DNA of 64,000 bases from Seiridium cupressi (taxonomy: Eukaryota; Ascomycota; Sordariomycetes; Amphisphaeriales; Sporocadaceae). Position numbers and translations under genes: made by a program. Position 1 is the stretch's first letter. Each line of letters opens with the position of its first letter. Of the stretch, positions 1 to 12,839 are shown piece after piece. The stretch covers positions 620,001 through 684,000 of the forward strand of contig JARVKI010000005.1 of assembly GCA_036674765.1 (NCBI GenBank), written 5' to 3'. The notes beneath the pieces were generated by a model, which was not told where the DNA came from, searched no databases, and saw nothing but the letters and a program-made list of their open reading frames with translations.

Positions 1-1
1 C

Positions 2-2269
2 GATGTAGCCTCACAATTGCGAGAACTCCAGTCTCAGGTAGCATCCGCAAAACAAACGCTGGATCGGATTTTGCCCTTGCTAGATCGCGACGTACCAGCT
101 TTTCAACATGCCAGCGACATTGAAGCTTTCGATCTACATTTCAGAGCCATCGCCTTCGTGATCAGGGATGTGCAGCAACATGTTACGAAGGTGGAACAAG
201 CCAGGTCGAGCCCCTTCCCCGAGTGGGCTTCTGTTCGGCAAATCTGGGAAGACGAGGACATTGGCGAGAGCGAAGCCAGGTTGGGCAGGCAACTAAGTGG
301 TTTAGTAGTTTATCTCAAAGTCTCACGGCCTGAAAGCGAGGCTGAGCAACTTGTCGAGGTCACAGATCCCAATGACAGAGCGTGTCTCATCGCTGCGTGG
401 GACGATGCGGCGTTTTATATATCTCCTCCGGCTCATGTACCCTCTCTCGCTGTTCCAGTCAGCGTCGATGGTTCCCTCAGCCCTAGAACTCAACACACCG
501 GTACTGTGAGTCCGGGAACAGAGAGCAGTCAATATGCTCAAACTGTCCAGGATGCTCCGGCAGTACGCCACGACTCCGCGGCCAGTCATACAGACTCGTC
601 CAACTCATCTGCAACAAATTTTGCCACAGTATCCCACCTGATTCTGCAAGCATCATCAAATGCTCCGGTGGACCTGGGGCAGCAGCGGGGGAACGGTTAC
701 TGGCGCGACGCTATCAAGGGCCAGGGCATGTACTTACCATCAGCCAGGAAAATCAAGTCCATGGCCATGCTCCAAAAGGCACCTATAGAACCCGCAATAG
801 TGCGAGATTTCGCTGGACAAGGGGACGAGGTCAATCCTGCAGAGTTTAAAACCAGGGTTTCAGGATATGCTCGCGGCATATCACCACTCTGGGAACTTGC
901 AACAGTGTCAGCAAAGAAGAAGGAGTCCAAGCAGAGGTATCGAAATCGGTTCACTAGAGATCCTGCAGACGACTTGTCCCAAGAAAAGCTGCAATCTCAG
1001 TTCAAGGTGGCCGAGAAGGAGTTGTGGGATGCCATCTTGAACAGAGAGGTGGAAAAGGTTCCTGAGATCATGGAACATCACTGGAGTGACAACCTCATTG
1101 TCGAGAAGCGAGACCGACTGACCGCTTTACACCTCGCCGCCTCTCTCGGCCTTTGTAGTATAGTGCAAATACTGGTCTCCTTGGGGGCGAGCCCGAACCA
1201 CCCAGATCGATATGGCGTTACGGCAATGCATTACGCTGCTGACTTTGGTTGCGCAAGATGCTTGCACATACTCGCCTTGGCAAACGGCAAGCCCGACCAA
1301 GATTTGCCCAAGGCCCACGTGAAGACAGCGCTCTTCTACGCGGCAAGGAACGGCAATTTGGAAGCTACCCGCGCTCTCCTCAGCCTCGGCGCTCGTGTAT
1401 ACACGCAAAATACAACACCACAGGAGACGATACTTTACGCGGCCGTGGAATCCGGAAACATTGAAGTCTGCGAAGCGGTTCTTGACAAGGGCGGAAACCC
1501 GGGAGAGAGCTTTGATGTTCTGGCTCTTGCCGCTGCAACATCGCGGGAGATCTTGGCTCTGCTAACCAGCGCCGGGGCTGATATCAACATCCACGACTCG
1601 GAACGCGAAACTCTTCTCCACAAGTTCGTTGCGATGAGCAATATGAGTATGGTCTCTTTCCTGCTCGCGTTAGGCGCCGACCCAAAAAGGACCGCGGACA
1701 ACGTTGGGAGGATGGCACTTCACTTAACCTTGGACAAAGGTGGCAATCCCGACTCTCCCGTCCTTGCAAAGGCCCTTCTCGAAGCTGGAGACAATCCGGA
1801 CGCGCGAAACTTTCTGGGCCAGACACCACTGTATCTAGCTGTAGTATGGGGCCGCGCCGACGTCGCGGCTGTCTTGTGCCACTACGGCGCGAGAATGGAC
1901 ATTGCAGACTCCAAGGGGGCAACACCGTTGGAAGAAACGCAGCTGTTGAATTACGAGAGGCGAGTTGGGAATACCACATTTGCAGACTTCCCAGGGACCC
2001 AGGCACTACTCGAGCGATGGAGACATGGCTCGTCGCCGAACATACCCGAGGCTGGTGGTCGGCCTTTGCCAATGCCTGAAATTGACGGTCGCCTCATGCC
2101 CAAACCCACGTCTCCACCTCGTATCGAGCTCGCCAACACACCCAAGCCATTGCATGAGCTGAACTCTTCACTAGATAGCGATCAGGCAAAAGAGTTGGTT
2201 CGTGAGCCGAATACCTGCCGACCGTCGATAACTCGGAAACCCGTCATAGCCGAGTTGCCAGCCTCGTGA
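2..2269 (+). CDS. Ankyrin-repeat protein, 5' end cut by window edge
   Basis: The frame is open from the window edge to the stop at 2267-2269, giving about 755 visible residues with no convincing start codon, so the gene begins upstream. The first ~110 residues are helical and charged and resemble N-terminal regions of fungal NLR-like or helo-like proteins (weak inference). Residues ~120-360 are Ser/Thr-rich and probably disordered. Residues ~365-645 hold about seven ankyrin repeats, shown by motifs such as TALHLAASLG, TALFYAARNGN, ETLLHKF and TPLYLAVVWGRAD. The tail is Pro-rich. Ankyrin repeats bind proteins, and no catalytic domain is visible here. The missing N-terminus could hold an effector domain. 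The partner and role are unknown. It faces the next gene tail to tail. Confidence 0.85.
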   Translation, partial: DVASQLRELQSQVASAKQTLDRILPLLDRDVPAFQHASDIEAFDLHFRAIAFVIRDVQQHVTKVEQARSSPFPEWASVRQIWEDEDIGESEARLGRQLSGLVVYLKVSRPESEAEQLVEVTDPNDRACLIAAWDDAAFYISPPAHVPSLAVPVSVDGSLSPRTQHTGTVSPGTESSQYAQTVQDAPAVRHDSAASHTDSSNSSATNFATVSHLILQASSNAPVDLGQQRGNGYWRDAIKGQGMYLPSARKIKSMAMLQKAPIEPAIVRDFAGQGDEVNPAEFKTRVSGYARGISPLWELATVSAKKKESKQRYRNRFTRDPADDLSQEKLQSQFKVAEKELWDAILNREVEKVPEIMEHHWSDNLIVEKRDRLTALHLAASLGLCSIVQILVSLGASPNHPDRYGVTAMHYAADFGCARCLHILALANGKPDQDLPKAHVKTALFYAARNGNLEATRALLSLGARVYTQNTTPQETILYAAVESGNIEVCEAVLDKGGNPGESFDVLALAAATSREILALLTSAGADINIHDSERETLLHKFVAMSNMSMVSFLLALGADPKRTADNVGRMALHLTLDKGGNPDSPVLAKALLEAGDNPDARNFLGQTPLYLAVVWGRADVAAVLCHYGARMDIADSKGATPLEETQLLNYERRVGNTTFADFPGTQALLERWRHGSSPNIPEAGGRPLPMPEIDGRLMPKPTSPPRIELANTPKPLHELNSSLDSDQAKELVREPNTCRPSITRKPVIAELPAS

Positions 2270-2657
2270 GGTTCTGGGCACACCGTGGATAATGGCTTGT
2301 ATCTTTCCTAGTTTGGTATATATATCATGGACTTGGTTGCGGAATGCGGAGAAAGGAAAAGTACGTTATACCCTTTATGCGGCGGAATGTCACTATTTCA
2401 CGTCCACACAATCACCGTTAGAACGCGTCGAGATTGACGTCGAATTGTCATGGCATATGTAATATATGCTCTTGGCATTCACGCAGACATGATACATTAA
2501 ACTTAGCAATATGAAGAATATGTATTTTGCCAGTATGCCAGTCCTTTGTGTAAGTCAAATGATCATCTATAAAAGTATTTATTATAGTATGCACAATGCC
2601 TAGCTTCTATGGGACGAGATGCAAGACTCTGCTCGCAGTCTAAAGCTCTAGACTACA
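2270..2657. other. Spacer between two convergent genes
   Basis: AT-rich 3' flanks of the ankyrin gene (+) and the thioesterase (-). It presumably holds both 3' UTRs. No gene or repeat was seen. Confidence 0.6.
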
Positions 2658-4481
<1,824 letters not shown>

Positions 4482-5712
4482 ATGGCACCCCCTGTAGCCC
4501 TTCGACCTATACTCGTGGCATCGGTCGCAATTCTCGGTCTGGCTCTTTTTCTGCCTTCGCCAAATACTGCTGGCTTAATGTCCACTTGGCTATCGAGACC
4601 GTTCTCCAAACTGAGTGCAACCTTTTCCACCACCCGACAAGCGGCGCTAGCAACCACAATGTCGTCCAATAAGGCGCCAACATACTTCTTCAGCCATGGC
4701 GGCGTCAGTGAAACCCCTAATCCTGTCAAGCTGAAGTATAAGTATATTTTCTGACATTCCCGTAGCCAAATGTACAATATGAGAAGGGCCATCCGGCATA
4801 TCCGGTACTACAGAAGATCGGCCAGGAAATCACCAAGAAAGTGAAGCCGACGGCAATCGTTGTCTTTTCGGGTCACTGGGAGGCATCGCGAGACACCATC
4901 GAGGTCAATACCGCAGAGCATACCGATCTCATCTACGAGTTAGCATGCTCGCTTCTCCTTGCGCCGTTCTATCTTGACTGATATGCTATTGTCTAGTTTT
5001 TACGGCTTTCCGTCATATTACTATGAAGCCAAGTATCCGAATAGGGGAAGCCCGGAACTAGCGAATAGGATCCTCAGTCTCCTGTCCGACGCCGGCATCA
5101 AGGCCAAGGGAGTCACACGGGGGCTCGACCATGGTGTTTGGTCTGGCTTCCACGTTGGTGAGTCATCCCTCGCTTATACCTGGCCCTTGCACGTCTCACG
5201 TATGTATAGCTTTCGACCCGGAGGAGAACCCTTTGAGTGTGCCGATTGTGCAAGTCAGCTTGTACCACAACGAGGATCCCGACATGCACTACCGCTTGGG
5301 TCAAGCAGTTTCATCGTTGCGTGAAGGCAACGTCGTGATCATCGGCGCTGGCATGTCGGTACACAATCTTAGGGACTTCTTCGCGACTCGAGGTGACCCG
5401 ACACCTCTGCCCTACACGGTGTCATTCGACGAGGCCTTGAAGGCTGCCACTGAGTCTGCACCGGCGGAACGACAAGTCAAAATGGCAGCAGCTGCCAGGC
5501 GCCCTGATGCGAGGCAGGCTCACCCTGTAAGTTCAATCACTTTTCGCTGCTTTCCCCATTATTGATGACTCATATTGTAGCGAATGGACCATTTGATGCC
5601 GGTGTACGTCGCTGCTGGTGCGGCTAGTGAGGAGCAGGCCAAGAGGACATGGACCTTACATGAGGCTAGTATGGCATGGAGCCAATACAGATTTGGCAAC
5701 GTGAGCGCTTAG
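4482..5712 (+). CDS. LigB-family extradiol ring-cleavage dioxygenase (DOPA-dioxygenase type)
   Basis: Five exons: 4482-4703, 4766-4938, 4997-5157, 5210-5526 and 5581-5712. All junctions keep the frame through conserved family blocks. The class III extradiol dioxygenases (LigB fold) open catechol-type rings with a divalent metal. Plant and fungal members act on DOPA or related catechols. Candidate metal-ligand and active-site His residues lie in YFFSHGG, VFSGHWEAS, GLDHGVWSG and SLYHNEDPD. The protein from 4482 carries a ~60-residue leader with a hydrophobic stretch (ILVASVAILGLALFLPS) followed by Ser/Thr/Arg-rich sequence. The catalytic domain itself could start at ATG 4659. The substrate cannot be told from sequence. 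Confidence 0.88.
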
Positions 5713-6560
5713 GGCGTTGCCGATCTGTATCCAGTCTACAGAAATATCAGTGGTAGGAAATCTTGTTAAATCATAACAGAAACGAAGGAGGAAGAAAATG
5801 AGAATAAAAGAAAGCGGATGCAGTACAAGATTGGTTACCATTCACATATTACTTCTAATGTGCAAGTGATTTCTAGTCTTTGACGTATCTTCATCGATTT
5901 CTCCTTGTCAATATGATGCGAAATAACCACACAGTTTCTTCAGCCCAAGGGAAGTATTCCATAACATGAAGACCTGACTCCTGATACTATGTCCAACTTC
6001 ACCTTAGCCAAGAGACTCAACCATTGCAGATTTGTTTGAAATTTGTCGCAAAAGTCCGTGCTACGTGGGAAAATTCCAGCAAAGGAAGACGAGCATATAG
6101 CTTCTACAAAAATGTGTCTGCGGGAATGCAAAAGATGTGATCTTATGATTTCACAAATCGTGCAGATCATCTTCACCAAACTATATACCACTATCAATGC
6201 TTTGGAGAAGAACCTGCTTGGTGGCACGAGGATGAAGCAACCTAAGTTAGACTATGATGTAGACACGAAGAAGAAAATGCATGGCTCGTTATTAAGGAGC
6301 CTATCAACCACTGGATCTATGTGATCATTTGGTCGAACACTGTCTTGCTAGTGTACTATGCTATATAAAAAATAACAAAAGAACGCTTGACTCCAGTTTT
6401 GATAGCAGGGATATTTCTGATCTACTTTGTTCAATAGAAAATATTCGTCAACCTCGATAGAAAGAAATACCTGGCCAAATTTTAATCAAACTCAAAATAC
6501 ACGGATCGCTATTGTGTTTGGGAAGATTTTTAAATTAAATTTTTTTAATTCGTGCCGCGT
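5713..6560. other. AT-rich spacer downstream of the dioxygenase
   Basis: A+T-rich sequence with short open frames on both strands (for example 6043-6324 + and 5940-6227 -). Neither begins with ATG or shows a domain. It may contain unseen exons of the gene truncated by the gap at 6721. No gene is called. Confidence 0.4.
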
Positions 6561-6579
6561 AACTGACATGCTAAAAACG

Positions 6580-6629
<50 letters not shown>

Positions 6630-6733
6630 ATTTATTAAGAAAAAAAAAAAAAAAACACAAAATAAGAAAGTTATTAATTAATAAAAAAAGGGATATGTAG
6701 GAAAAAAAAGAAAAAAAAAANNNNNNNNNNAAA

Positions 6734-6769
<36 letters not shown>

Positions 6770-6791
6770 TATTTTTTTTTTTTTTTTCGCT

Positions 6792-6858
<67 letters not shown>
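6561..6858. repeat. Homopolymer tracts flanking a 10-N assembly gap
   Basis: A run of 47 A (6580-6626), further A-rich sequence, ten N (6721-6730), a T run (about 6738-6767) and a run of ~63 A (6796-6858). Long pure homopolymers on both sides of a fixed-length N block look like assembler or gap-filling artefact rather than genomic sequence. Open frames of poly-Lys or poly-Phe through it are meaningless. Confidence 0.85.
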
Positions 6859-6860
<2 letters not shown>

Positions 6861-7002
6861 TTCTTGCTTCTCCAAATAAAGCTTCCAGCCGATCAGAGGC
6901 ATGGTATTCAGTCGTAAAATAGCGGTTTGCTCGGAACTTGAGAACCCAATTCTTCGTCATCTCATTGTACTTCGCTCTCATGCGGACAACAGATGGATCG
7001 AC
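6859..7002 (-). CDS. Partial exon of an unidentified protein, truncated at the assembly gap
   Basis: On the minus strand a good acceptor (TTTCGTAG, ending at 7003) is followed by a 48-codon open stretch. It includes VVRMRAKYNEMTKNWVL and ends in LFGEART where the homopolymer begins. A matching donor (GTAAGT) lies about 90 bp upstream near 7087 and would follow a short exon, but no start codon could be traced. The residue mix looks like real protein. I do not recognise the family. The rest of the gene presumably lies in or beyond the gap. Confidence 0.4.
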
Positions 7003-8526
7003 CTACGAAAGTCTCCCGGCAGAGGAGGATGTCGACAGAGCAGCCATCCCAAATATGCAAGATTACATTCTCTGTCCTTCAGACTTACATCGAGGCTAGG
7101 AGCTGTAGATTGACCTTAAACGTGCATCCATCCTGCTTCTGTTCACTGTTACTCTTTGCCTATGAGTAAAATTAACCCCTGATATTCAGCCTAGAACTAA
7201 AGCACCATACAATAGAATCTTACCGAGCTTACACTACGATATCTCCGTCGGTCAATTTCAAGGCTTATCCCTAGCCCAATACTGGCATATTTTGACTCCA
7301 TCAGACGTAACATTAGGTGGGCTATGCAGAGGCGACCACCCCTGAGTTCCCCGCAAGGTAAACAAATCCGCTGTGTCTAATACAACAGGGGACTTCGCTT
7401 GCTAATCCAAACCATAGTTTCGCCAGTGAAGCGTAACTTGCTCACCGCCAAGCATTCTCCTGGAGGCGAAGCGTGTGGTCGAGTCAGACCGGTCGACCTT
7501 CGCTCCATGGTTGCGATAAACTCAAGATCCTCCAAGTTCGAGTGGCAAATTTGACAAGAAATAATTTTGCCAGTGATATAATGCTCTTGTCTGCGCTCTC
7601 CGTTTATCTAAGTGACATTCTTTACAACCCATTTCAGTCGGCCTCCATTCACCGGCATGCCTAAGCCAATGAAGCCGTTACCCACACAGAATGCCGACAC
7701 GGTAGTGCGCCAGAATCATTTGGATATTATCGAATGATTAGGTATCTCGTGCTTCTTCCTGGCAAGTCGTTTCGCAATATTGCAAGTAATCTTTGCCGCC
7801 CACTCAAAGGAGGGACAAGAGAAGGGTGGGCTCAACCCTGCAACGCTATTCTTAGCATATTCCAGGCTATGGAGCAGCAAAAGGGCGAGTTCGAGTATCG
7901 ATGGGGCCAAAGGGTGTCTCGCCGCCCAATGCGAGAGTCTTGATGGAAGGGAAGTTATGGCTAGCAGCCTCCCAATACTTCCCAATGTGAAGCTCAATAT
8001 GCTCGCTCGACCACCAGATATCGTGCGCTGCTGGCCCTTCCTACCCGTACACGAATGCTTGCCATAGAATTCGATATTCGCATGCTCATCGTTCAGTAAA
8101 TGTGCCAAATCGCGCTTTGTAGCAACAAAGTGGCTTGTAGACAAAGTCGTGTCCAGCATGAAATTGAGAACATGCCTGCTGGAAGCCCCCGCACTAGCCG
8201 TGAACAGGAGCACCGCCACGAGCGTCTTAGCGCCCAACAGGCCAAAGCACTTCAGCCACAGCCTGCCAAGTGCCTTGCAGCTGTGTGATTTGAAGCCACT
8301 GGTGTAGAGCTTGACTGGAATGTACCTGCAGCGTCAACCCAAAGAGTTCCATCACGAACATCACACATTGTTCACTCCTGCCACGATAAACTCCCAAGTA
8401 CTCTGTCACACTTCCATCATTGAAAGCTCCACAAACACTCCAGTAGCATCTCTCAGTCCGAGAGCTTTCCTCTTTAAGAGCCTCCATCCGTCCTCTGGCG
8501 CCAACCTCCAGTAACAGCAGCACACC
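7003..8526. other. Spacer and Med17 promoter region
   Basis: This contains possible upstream exons of the truncated minus-strand gene and the promoter of Med17. A minus-strand frame open from about 8345 down to 7716 includes a hydrophobic, signal-like stretch. Its first ATG (8159) lies after that stretch and no splice model was convincing, so it is not called. Confidence 0.4.
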
Positions 8527-10479
8527 ATGGCCTCGGTCAGCGCGTCACCTTTCTCACTGCGGCCTTGGCCAACCGGTGATAAGAAGCCCAAGCAGCTTGG
8601 CGAATTCATTGCTCGCGTCAACGCTGAGCGTGGTGGATTCCGCAATGTGACCGAGGTAGACCTACGCCAAGACATTCAAGCCAAGGATGAAGGTCGCCTC
8701 AACAGCAGCAACAGCAGTCCCGAGGGCGACTCCGAGTCAGACGATGAGGCTGATGGCAACAAGTCAAAGACCATCATTGAGGCACGCGAAGAGTTCCTGA
8801 GAAACATCGACTTCGCGCACCAGTCCGCCATGCTAAGCTTGGATTTCGTGTCACTCCTCCTCTCAAAGGAAACGCCGAACCAGGCCAACGTAACCCTCTC
8901 ACCGGAGTTGCGAGACCGTGTAGGATTCGGTGTCCTGGGCGCGTCAAAGCTCCAAGACTCCAACATCACGCCAGCACGCATCCAGGATGACCTGGCGGTG
9001 GCAACAGGCTGGAGGTTGATAGGGACCAGCAAGATGGTCGATTCTGTCCTCGAAGCTGCGGAGCGCCTAGAGAAGGAAATCAGTCTAGAAACAAAGTACT
9101 GGGCCGACATCCTCGCAGTCAGCGACAACGGTTGGACTGTCGCATCTCTGCCTTACGAGCCCCATAGTCTAGGTGTCCGGTACGGCTTTGCTGAAGCAGC
9201 CCCGGAGTATAGGAACAGTAGCATTGCACCTTTGCGTAGAAATGATGACGGGACTGTTCGGCTTGAGCGTGGTAGTGCTCACGAGGGATCCAAGAGAGTG
9301 CGTGCTGCGGTCCAAAGAAATGGGCGGGTCACAGGCCGATCATGGTTGCCAGAGCGAGTACCTGAGGATGCTCCACTGCAAGACCGCGTCCTCGAGGCGC
9401 GTAACACCATCTTCTCTCAAGAGTTGTGGTACGAAATCAACAAAGAAGCGCGCACCCTCCTCTCGCTGAACGTCCGATCTGTTGATGCTAGCATCACCTA
9501 CGACGTAGACGCCGAGACCAAGGTGATTCTCACACTGGAAGATCTGGACGCACCCGAGACAGGAGGCGAAGACACCCACAACGAATTTGCAAACACAGTT
9601 GTTCTTGGTCTCCATTTTCTACTGTTGTTCGGTCACCGCCTAAACTACTTCAAACGCACCCAGTCCACTCAGGCAAACACCAGCCGAAACACGCCGACGC
9701 TCAGCATCCTGCGACCCTTGATTTCTCGCCTCACCTACGACAGCGCATGCAGCAGGCTTACCTACTTCCTGGCCGGACTGAAAACCATTCTGAACGACGC
9801 AGGACTGTCCACTGCAGCCTTTGTCCAGTCAACACTGCCTCCTAGCGCACAGTTGACACCCGCACAGATCACTCAGCTTGGACTGCAACAACAAGTATGG
9901 CGTGCTTCACCATCAGAAGCCATCGTCATCAACCTCGCTCAGCTTCTCGAGCTCACTGCGGAACTGACCATCACACCTGAAGCTCGGATAGGATTGCGCG
10001 GGAGAAGCTTTGTGACACCGCTGGCCTCAACACAGTTCATGGTCTTCCTTCCAGGGGCCTCCAATAACAATGTAGCAGCGCAAAGTCCGAACCAGAACCA
10101 ACCGCAGTCAGCACCAAACTCTCTTGAGGAAGCATACCCCCCCTTCACTTCAGATGCATACCCCAACATCAATGAAGCCATCTACTACATTCGCCAGGCG
10201 TCGGTCCGAGCGGTCGTTGACTGGATTGTCGATGGGGTCGCTAACAAGCTGGGCCGCGATGACATTGATTGGTCCGAGACTCCGGCTGGTCCTGTCATCG
10301 TGGGCCATGGCGGCAAGGAGCTAAGGCTAGACATCACAGAGTCGCCCGTGCTTTCGCTAAGTCTCTACATGCAATGGATGGAGGGGCAGAGTTTGAACTC
10401 GCGGAAGGTGACTTGGGCAGCAGGACAAGAGAACCAAGACAGGCTCGACGAGGTGGTTTTGGCGTTCTTCCAGGGGTAG
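8527..10479 (+). CDS. med17: Mediator complex subunit 17 (Srb4)
   Basis: Intronless 650-residue gene starting at ATG 8527. Med17 is the scaffold of the Mediator head module, which links activators to RNA polymerase II at promoters in the nucleus. The N-terminus (SLRPWPTGDKKPKQLGEFI, then VNAERGGFRNVTE) is the typical filamentous-fungal Med17 start. It is followed by an acidic linker (SPEGDSESDDEADGN), a helical segment (FLRNIDFAHQSAMLSLDFVS) and long helical and beta segments to the end. Length and motif order match fungal Med17. No truncation is seen, and the gene is expected to be essential. Confidence 0.93.
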   Translation: MASVSASPFSLRPWPTGDKKPKQLGEFIARVNAERGGFRNVTEVDLRQDIQAKDEGRLNSSNSSPEGDSESDDEADGNKSKTIIEAREEFLRNIDFAHQSAMLSLDFVSLLLSKETPNQANVTLSPELRDRVGFGVLGASKLQDSNITPARIQDDLAVATGWRLIGTSKMVDSVLEAAERLEKEISLETKYWADILAVSDNGWTVASLPYEPHSLGVRYGFAEAAPEYRNSSIAPLRRNDDGTVRLERGSAHEGSKRVRAAVQRNGRVTGRSWLPERVPEDAPLQDRVLEARNTIFSQELWYEINKEARTLLSLNVRSVDASITYDVDAETKVILTLEDLDAPETGGEDTHNEFANTVVLGLHFLLLFGHRLNYFKRTQSTQANTSRNTPTLSILRPLISRLTYDSACSRLTYFLAGLKTILNDAGLSTAAFVQSTLPPSAQLTPAQITQLGLQQQVWRASPSEAIVINLAQLLELTAELTITPEARIGLRGRSFVTPLASTQFMVFLPGASNNNVAAQSPNQNQPQSAPNSLEEAYPPFTSDAYPNINEAIYYIRQASVRAVVDWIVDGVANKLGRDDIDWSETPAGPVIVGHGGKELRLDITESPVLSLSLYMQWMEGQSLNSRKVTWAAGQENQDRLDEVVLAFFQG

Positions 10480-11388
10480 GATACAGGATTGAGACTGGAT
10501 ACTGTTTGGTACCGAGCATTGGTATAGACTAAGGGAAGACGGAGCTTTTCAGGAAGAGGTCATTGAGCGGGAGCTAGTGAGGTATATAAGATCCCGAGGC
10601 TCGCGCGAATGGGCATGTGGATTGTGGCTTGGGAAATGATACTCGGAAACCAGACGTAATTGATCATATTCGTCGGGTACACTTAAAACTAATACGTTGT
10701 GACGAAGCTTCAGAGATTCGTGTCGCCTACCAATTTTCCACGTCGTTAAAATCCACATCGTTAAAACCTCTAGTAAGAGGGCATTCCATGAATATCAATT
10801 CCCACTACAGCCCCCATGTGAAACCTGGCTATGTGTTCCTGTACTGAACAAGCTCAAAATCTGTCCAGATTATCCATCAGGTAGAATTAGACAGGGCTTG
10901 CCTTTCTCGGCGAGACATAAGGTTTCTCCAACAAGTGGGAGCAACTTTTTGAACGCTCCGCCGACGTGCACTGCTCGGTTACAAATCTAGAAACCCACCT
11001 GATGACTCCTACCAATACTTTCATCCTTTACTTATGTCACTTTAAGGCTCGTACCAGGTCTCTTCTTTTTCTTCGAATCTAAAACCCTTTGCCGAGAGAA
11101 CATTTCAACACGGATCCCCACCAACTAAGTCTAGTTCAAATCCAAGCACGGCACACTTTTTGACGAAAGAGTCATTCGTACATGATACATTCTTTTATCT
11201 GGCGCCTGTCTGCTAAGAACTTACACTACCACAATCGGTAGAACCACGTCCATCCGAACCGTCCAGGAGGACTCTACAGCCCTGTAAAGTGGGCAGAACA
11301 TACATATAAACATCTCAGCTCGGAGCACGATCAAGAATATTGTTTATTAGCACAGGAAAATCACCTCACCACGACTGGTTTTTCCATC
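10480..11388. other. Intergenic region
   Basis: 3' flank of Med17 and promoter of the next gene. Only short open frames without supportable starts were seen. Confidence 0.5.
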
Positions 11389-12063
11389 ATGGCGCAGCTA
11401 CATCCGAGCCCATCCCCGGGCGCGCCCCAGCCAGCGACCATATCACCTTTCATTCAGTTCTACATCCACCCGTCCCGCCCAGACACACCGACCCTCACGC
11501 CACAACAAGAACGCTCCCTCCGCGTCTTCGACCCAGACGACGAAGCATACCTCAAGGAAACGGGATGTCTGGTCCCCACGCAGTACGGCCAGTCCTACAT
11601 CCTCAAGAACCACAAGATCGGCCACCAGCACCCCGGCGCCCCGTCGGCGCGCGAGTACCCCGTGCTCCTGGGTTCCATCGCCTGCTTCGTGTACTTGGGC
11701 TTCTCGCACACGAAAGCGGGCGACCTCGGCGCGCTCTTCTTCAACGGCTACCAGATGAACCTCCGTCGGCGCTGGCGATTCGTCCACGACGCCTTGGACG
11801 TCGTTTATTTCTGCCCCTTGCCGGATGTCAAGCAGCCCGGGGTCGACATGGAACCACTGATCGGGGCACTGGGGCTCAACGATGAGCTGAGGGAACTGTT
11901 TGAGGAGTTGGGCGATAGATTGTTCGACGATCATATGAGCATCAAGAGTTGGGCCCAAGACATCATTCGCAGTCGCTTCGTGGAACTGCAGCAGGTTGCT
12001 TCGAGGTCCTTAGACAGGGGCAAGGCCGTTCGAAATGGGGCGGATATTCAACGGGCGCTATAG
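11389..12063 (+). CDS. Uncharacterised protein, single exon, 224 residues
   Basis: Starts at ATG 11389 and stops at 12061-12063. The first 25 residues are Pro-rich. The middle contains a mildly hydrophobic patch (VLLGSIACFVYLGF) and an aromatic/Arg-rich block (NLRRRWRFVHDALD). The C-terminal third is acidic and helical (LNDELRELFEELGDRLF) and ends in basic sequence. No signal peptide or clear membrane segment is seen, and I do not recognise the family. The first half is strongly GC-rich with consistent third-position C/G, which supports coding. The function is unknown. Confidence 0.7.
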   Translation: MAQLHPSPSPGAPQPATISPFIQFYIHPSRPDTPTLTPQQERSLRVFDPDDEAYLKETGCLVPTQYGQSYILKNHKIGHQHPGAPSAREYPVLLGSIACFVYLGFSHTKAGDLGALFFNGYQMNLRRRWRFVHDALDVVYFCPLPDVKQPGVDMEPLIGALGLNDELRELFEELGDRLFDDHMSIKSWAQDIIRSRFVELQQVASRSLDRGKAVRNGADIQRAL

Positions 12064-12839
12064 GACTGTGCTCACTGTTGTTGGCGCTCTGAGCCGATCA
12101 CCGACTTGGATCCACTCATCAATAGGTCCTCAGACCACCGCGACAGGAATAAAAAGCCTAGAGTCGGAGTGGATTTGGATTGTGACGCTGCGTCTACAAA
12201 TTTTTTTTCTTTTTTTTCTTTCAAGCTCATTCAGGTACTTCATATTGAGAGGGGCGGGTAGTGGGGAAATAAGCAAAGCTAGTAATCAGCCCAATGGTTT
12301 GCTAGAGTGCACATATATATATATCATCAGCATTACAACAAGCATCTTGAGGATTAATCAATTGGCATCAAGCCACGGAAGTTTTTCCGTCTTGATACGC
12401 ATTTCATCATGGCGTCTCCCGTGCCAATGATGTCTTGTCCCAATTGTTTCTCCTGTTACTGGGTAGCTGTAATGACAAGCAAGTATCACATTCACAAAGA
12501 TTTCACCGGGTAATGTCTTGGCGGATTAGAAACAACTCAGTGCTTGTGGTGCTATGGACTATGTCATCGCCTGGGCAGCGGCCAGAACAAGGTTATAGAT
12601 CATATGCTCCAGGAAGCGTACCCCTTGGGACTTGAATGATCATTGCAAAGCACACCGCAGAGTCACTTATATCTGTACATTGCCAAATGCTTTGCTTCCG
12701 TGGTCTACCCTTCCGTTTTTCATCCATACGCCGCCTGATGAGAAGAGTCGTTAAGCCATTGCATGCCCTGTAATCATCCGATGAGAAAGCAAGCGAGAAC
12801 GCTAATATGCATCATGTCAATTTTGTAAGTCGTAGGCCG
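12064..12839. other. Spacer between convergent genes
   Basis: 3' flanks of the uncharacterised gene (+) and the SNF2 gene (-). It contains a short TA microsatellite near 12312-12324 and a T-rich patch near 12200-12220. No gene was seen. Confidence 0.5.

Noticed and set aside
6427..6981. Frames encoding poly-Lys and poly-Phe across the first gap
   Set aside because: Products of homopolymers at an assembly gap, not protein-coding sequence.
7716..8345. Minus-strand open frame with a signal-like hydrophobic stretch
   Set aside because: The first ATG lies after the hydrophobic stretch, no splice model supplies an earlier start, and the region is the Med17 promoter.
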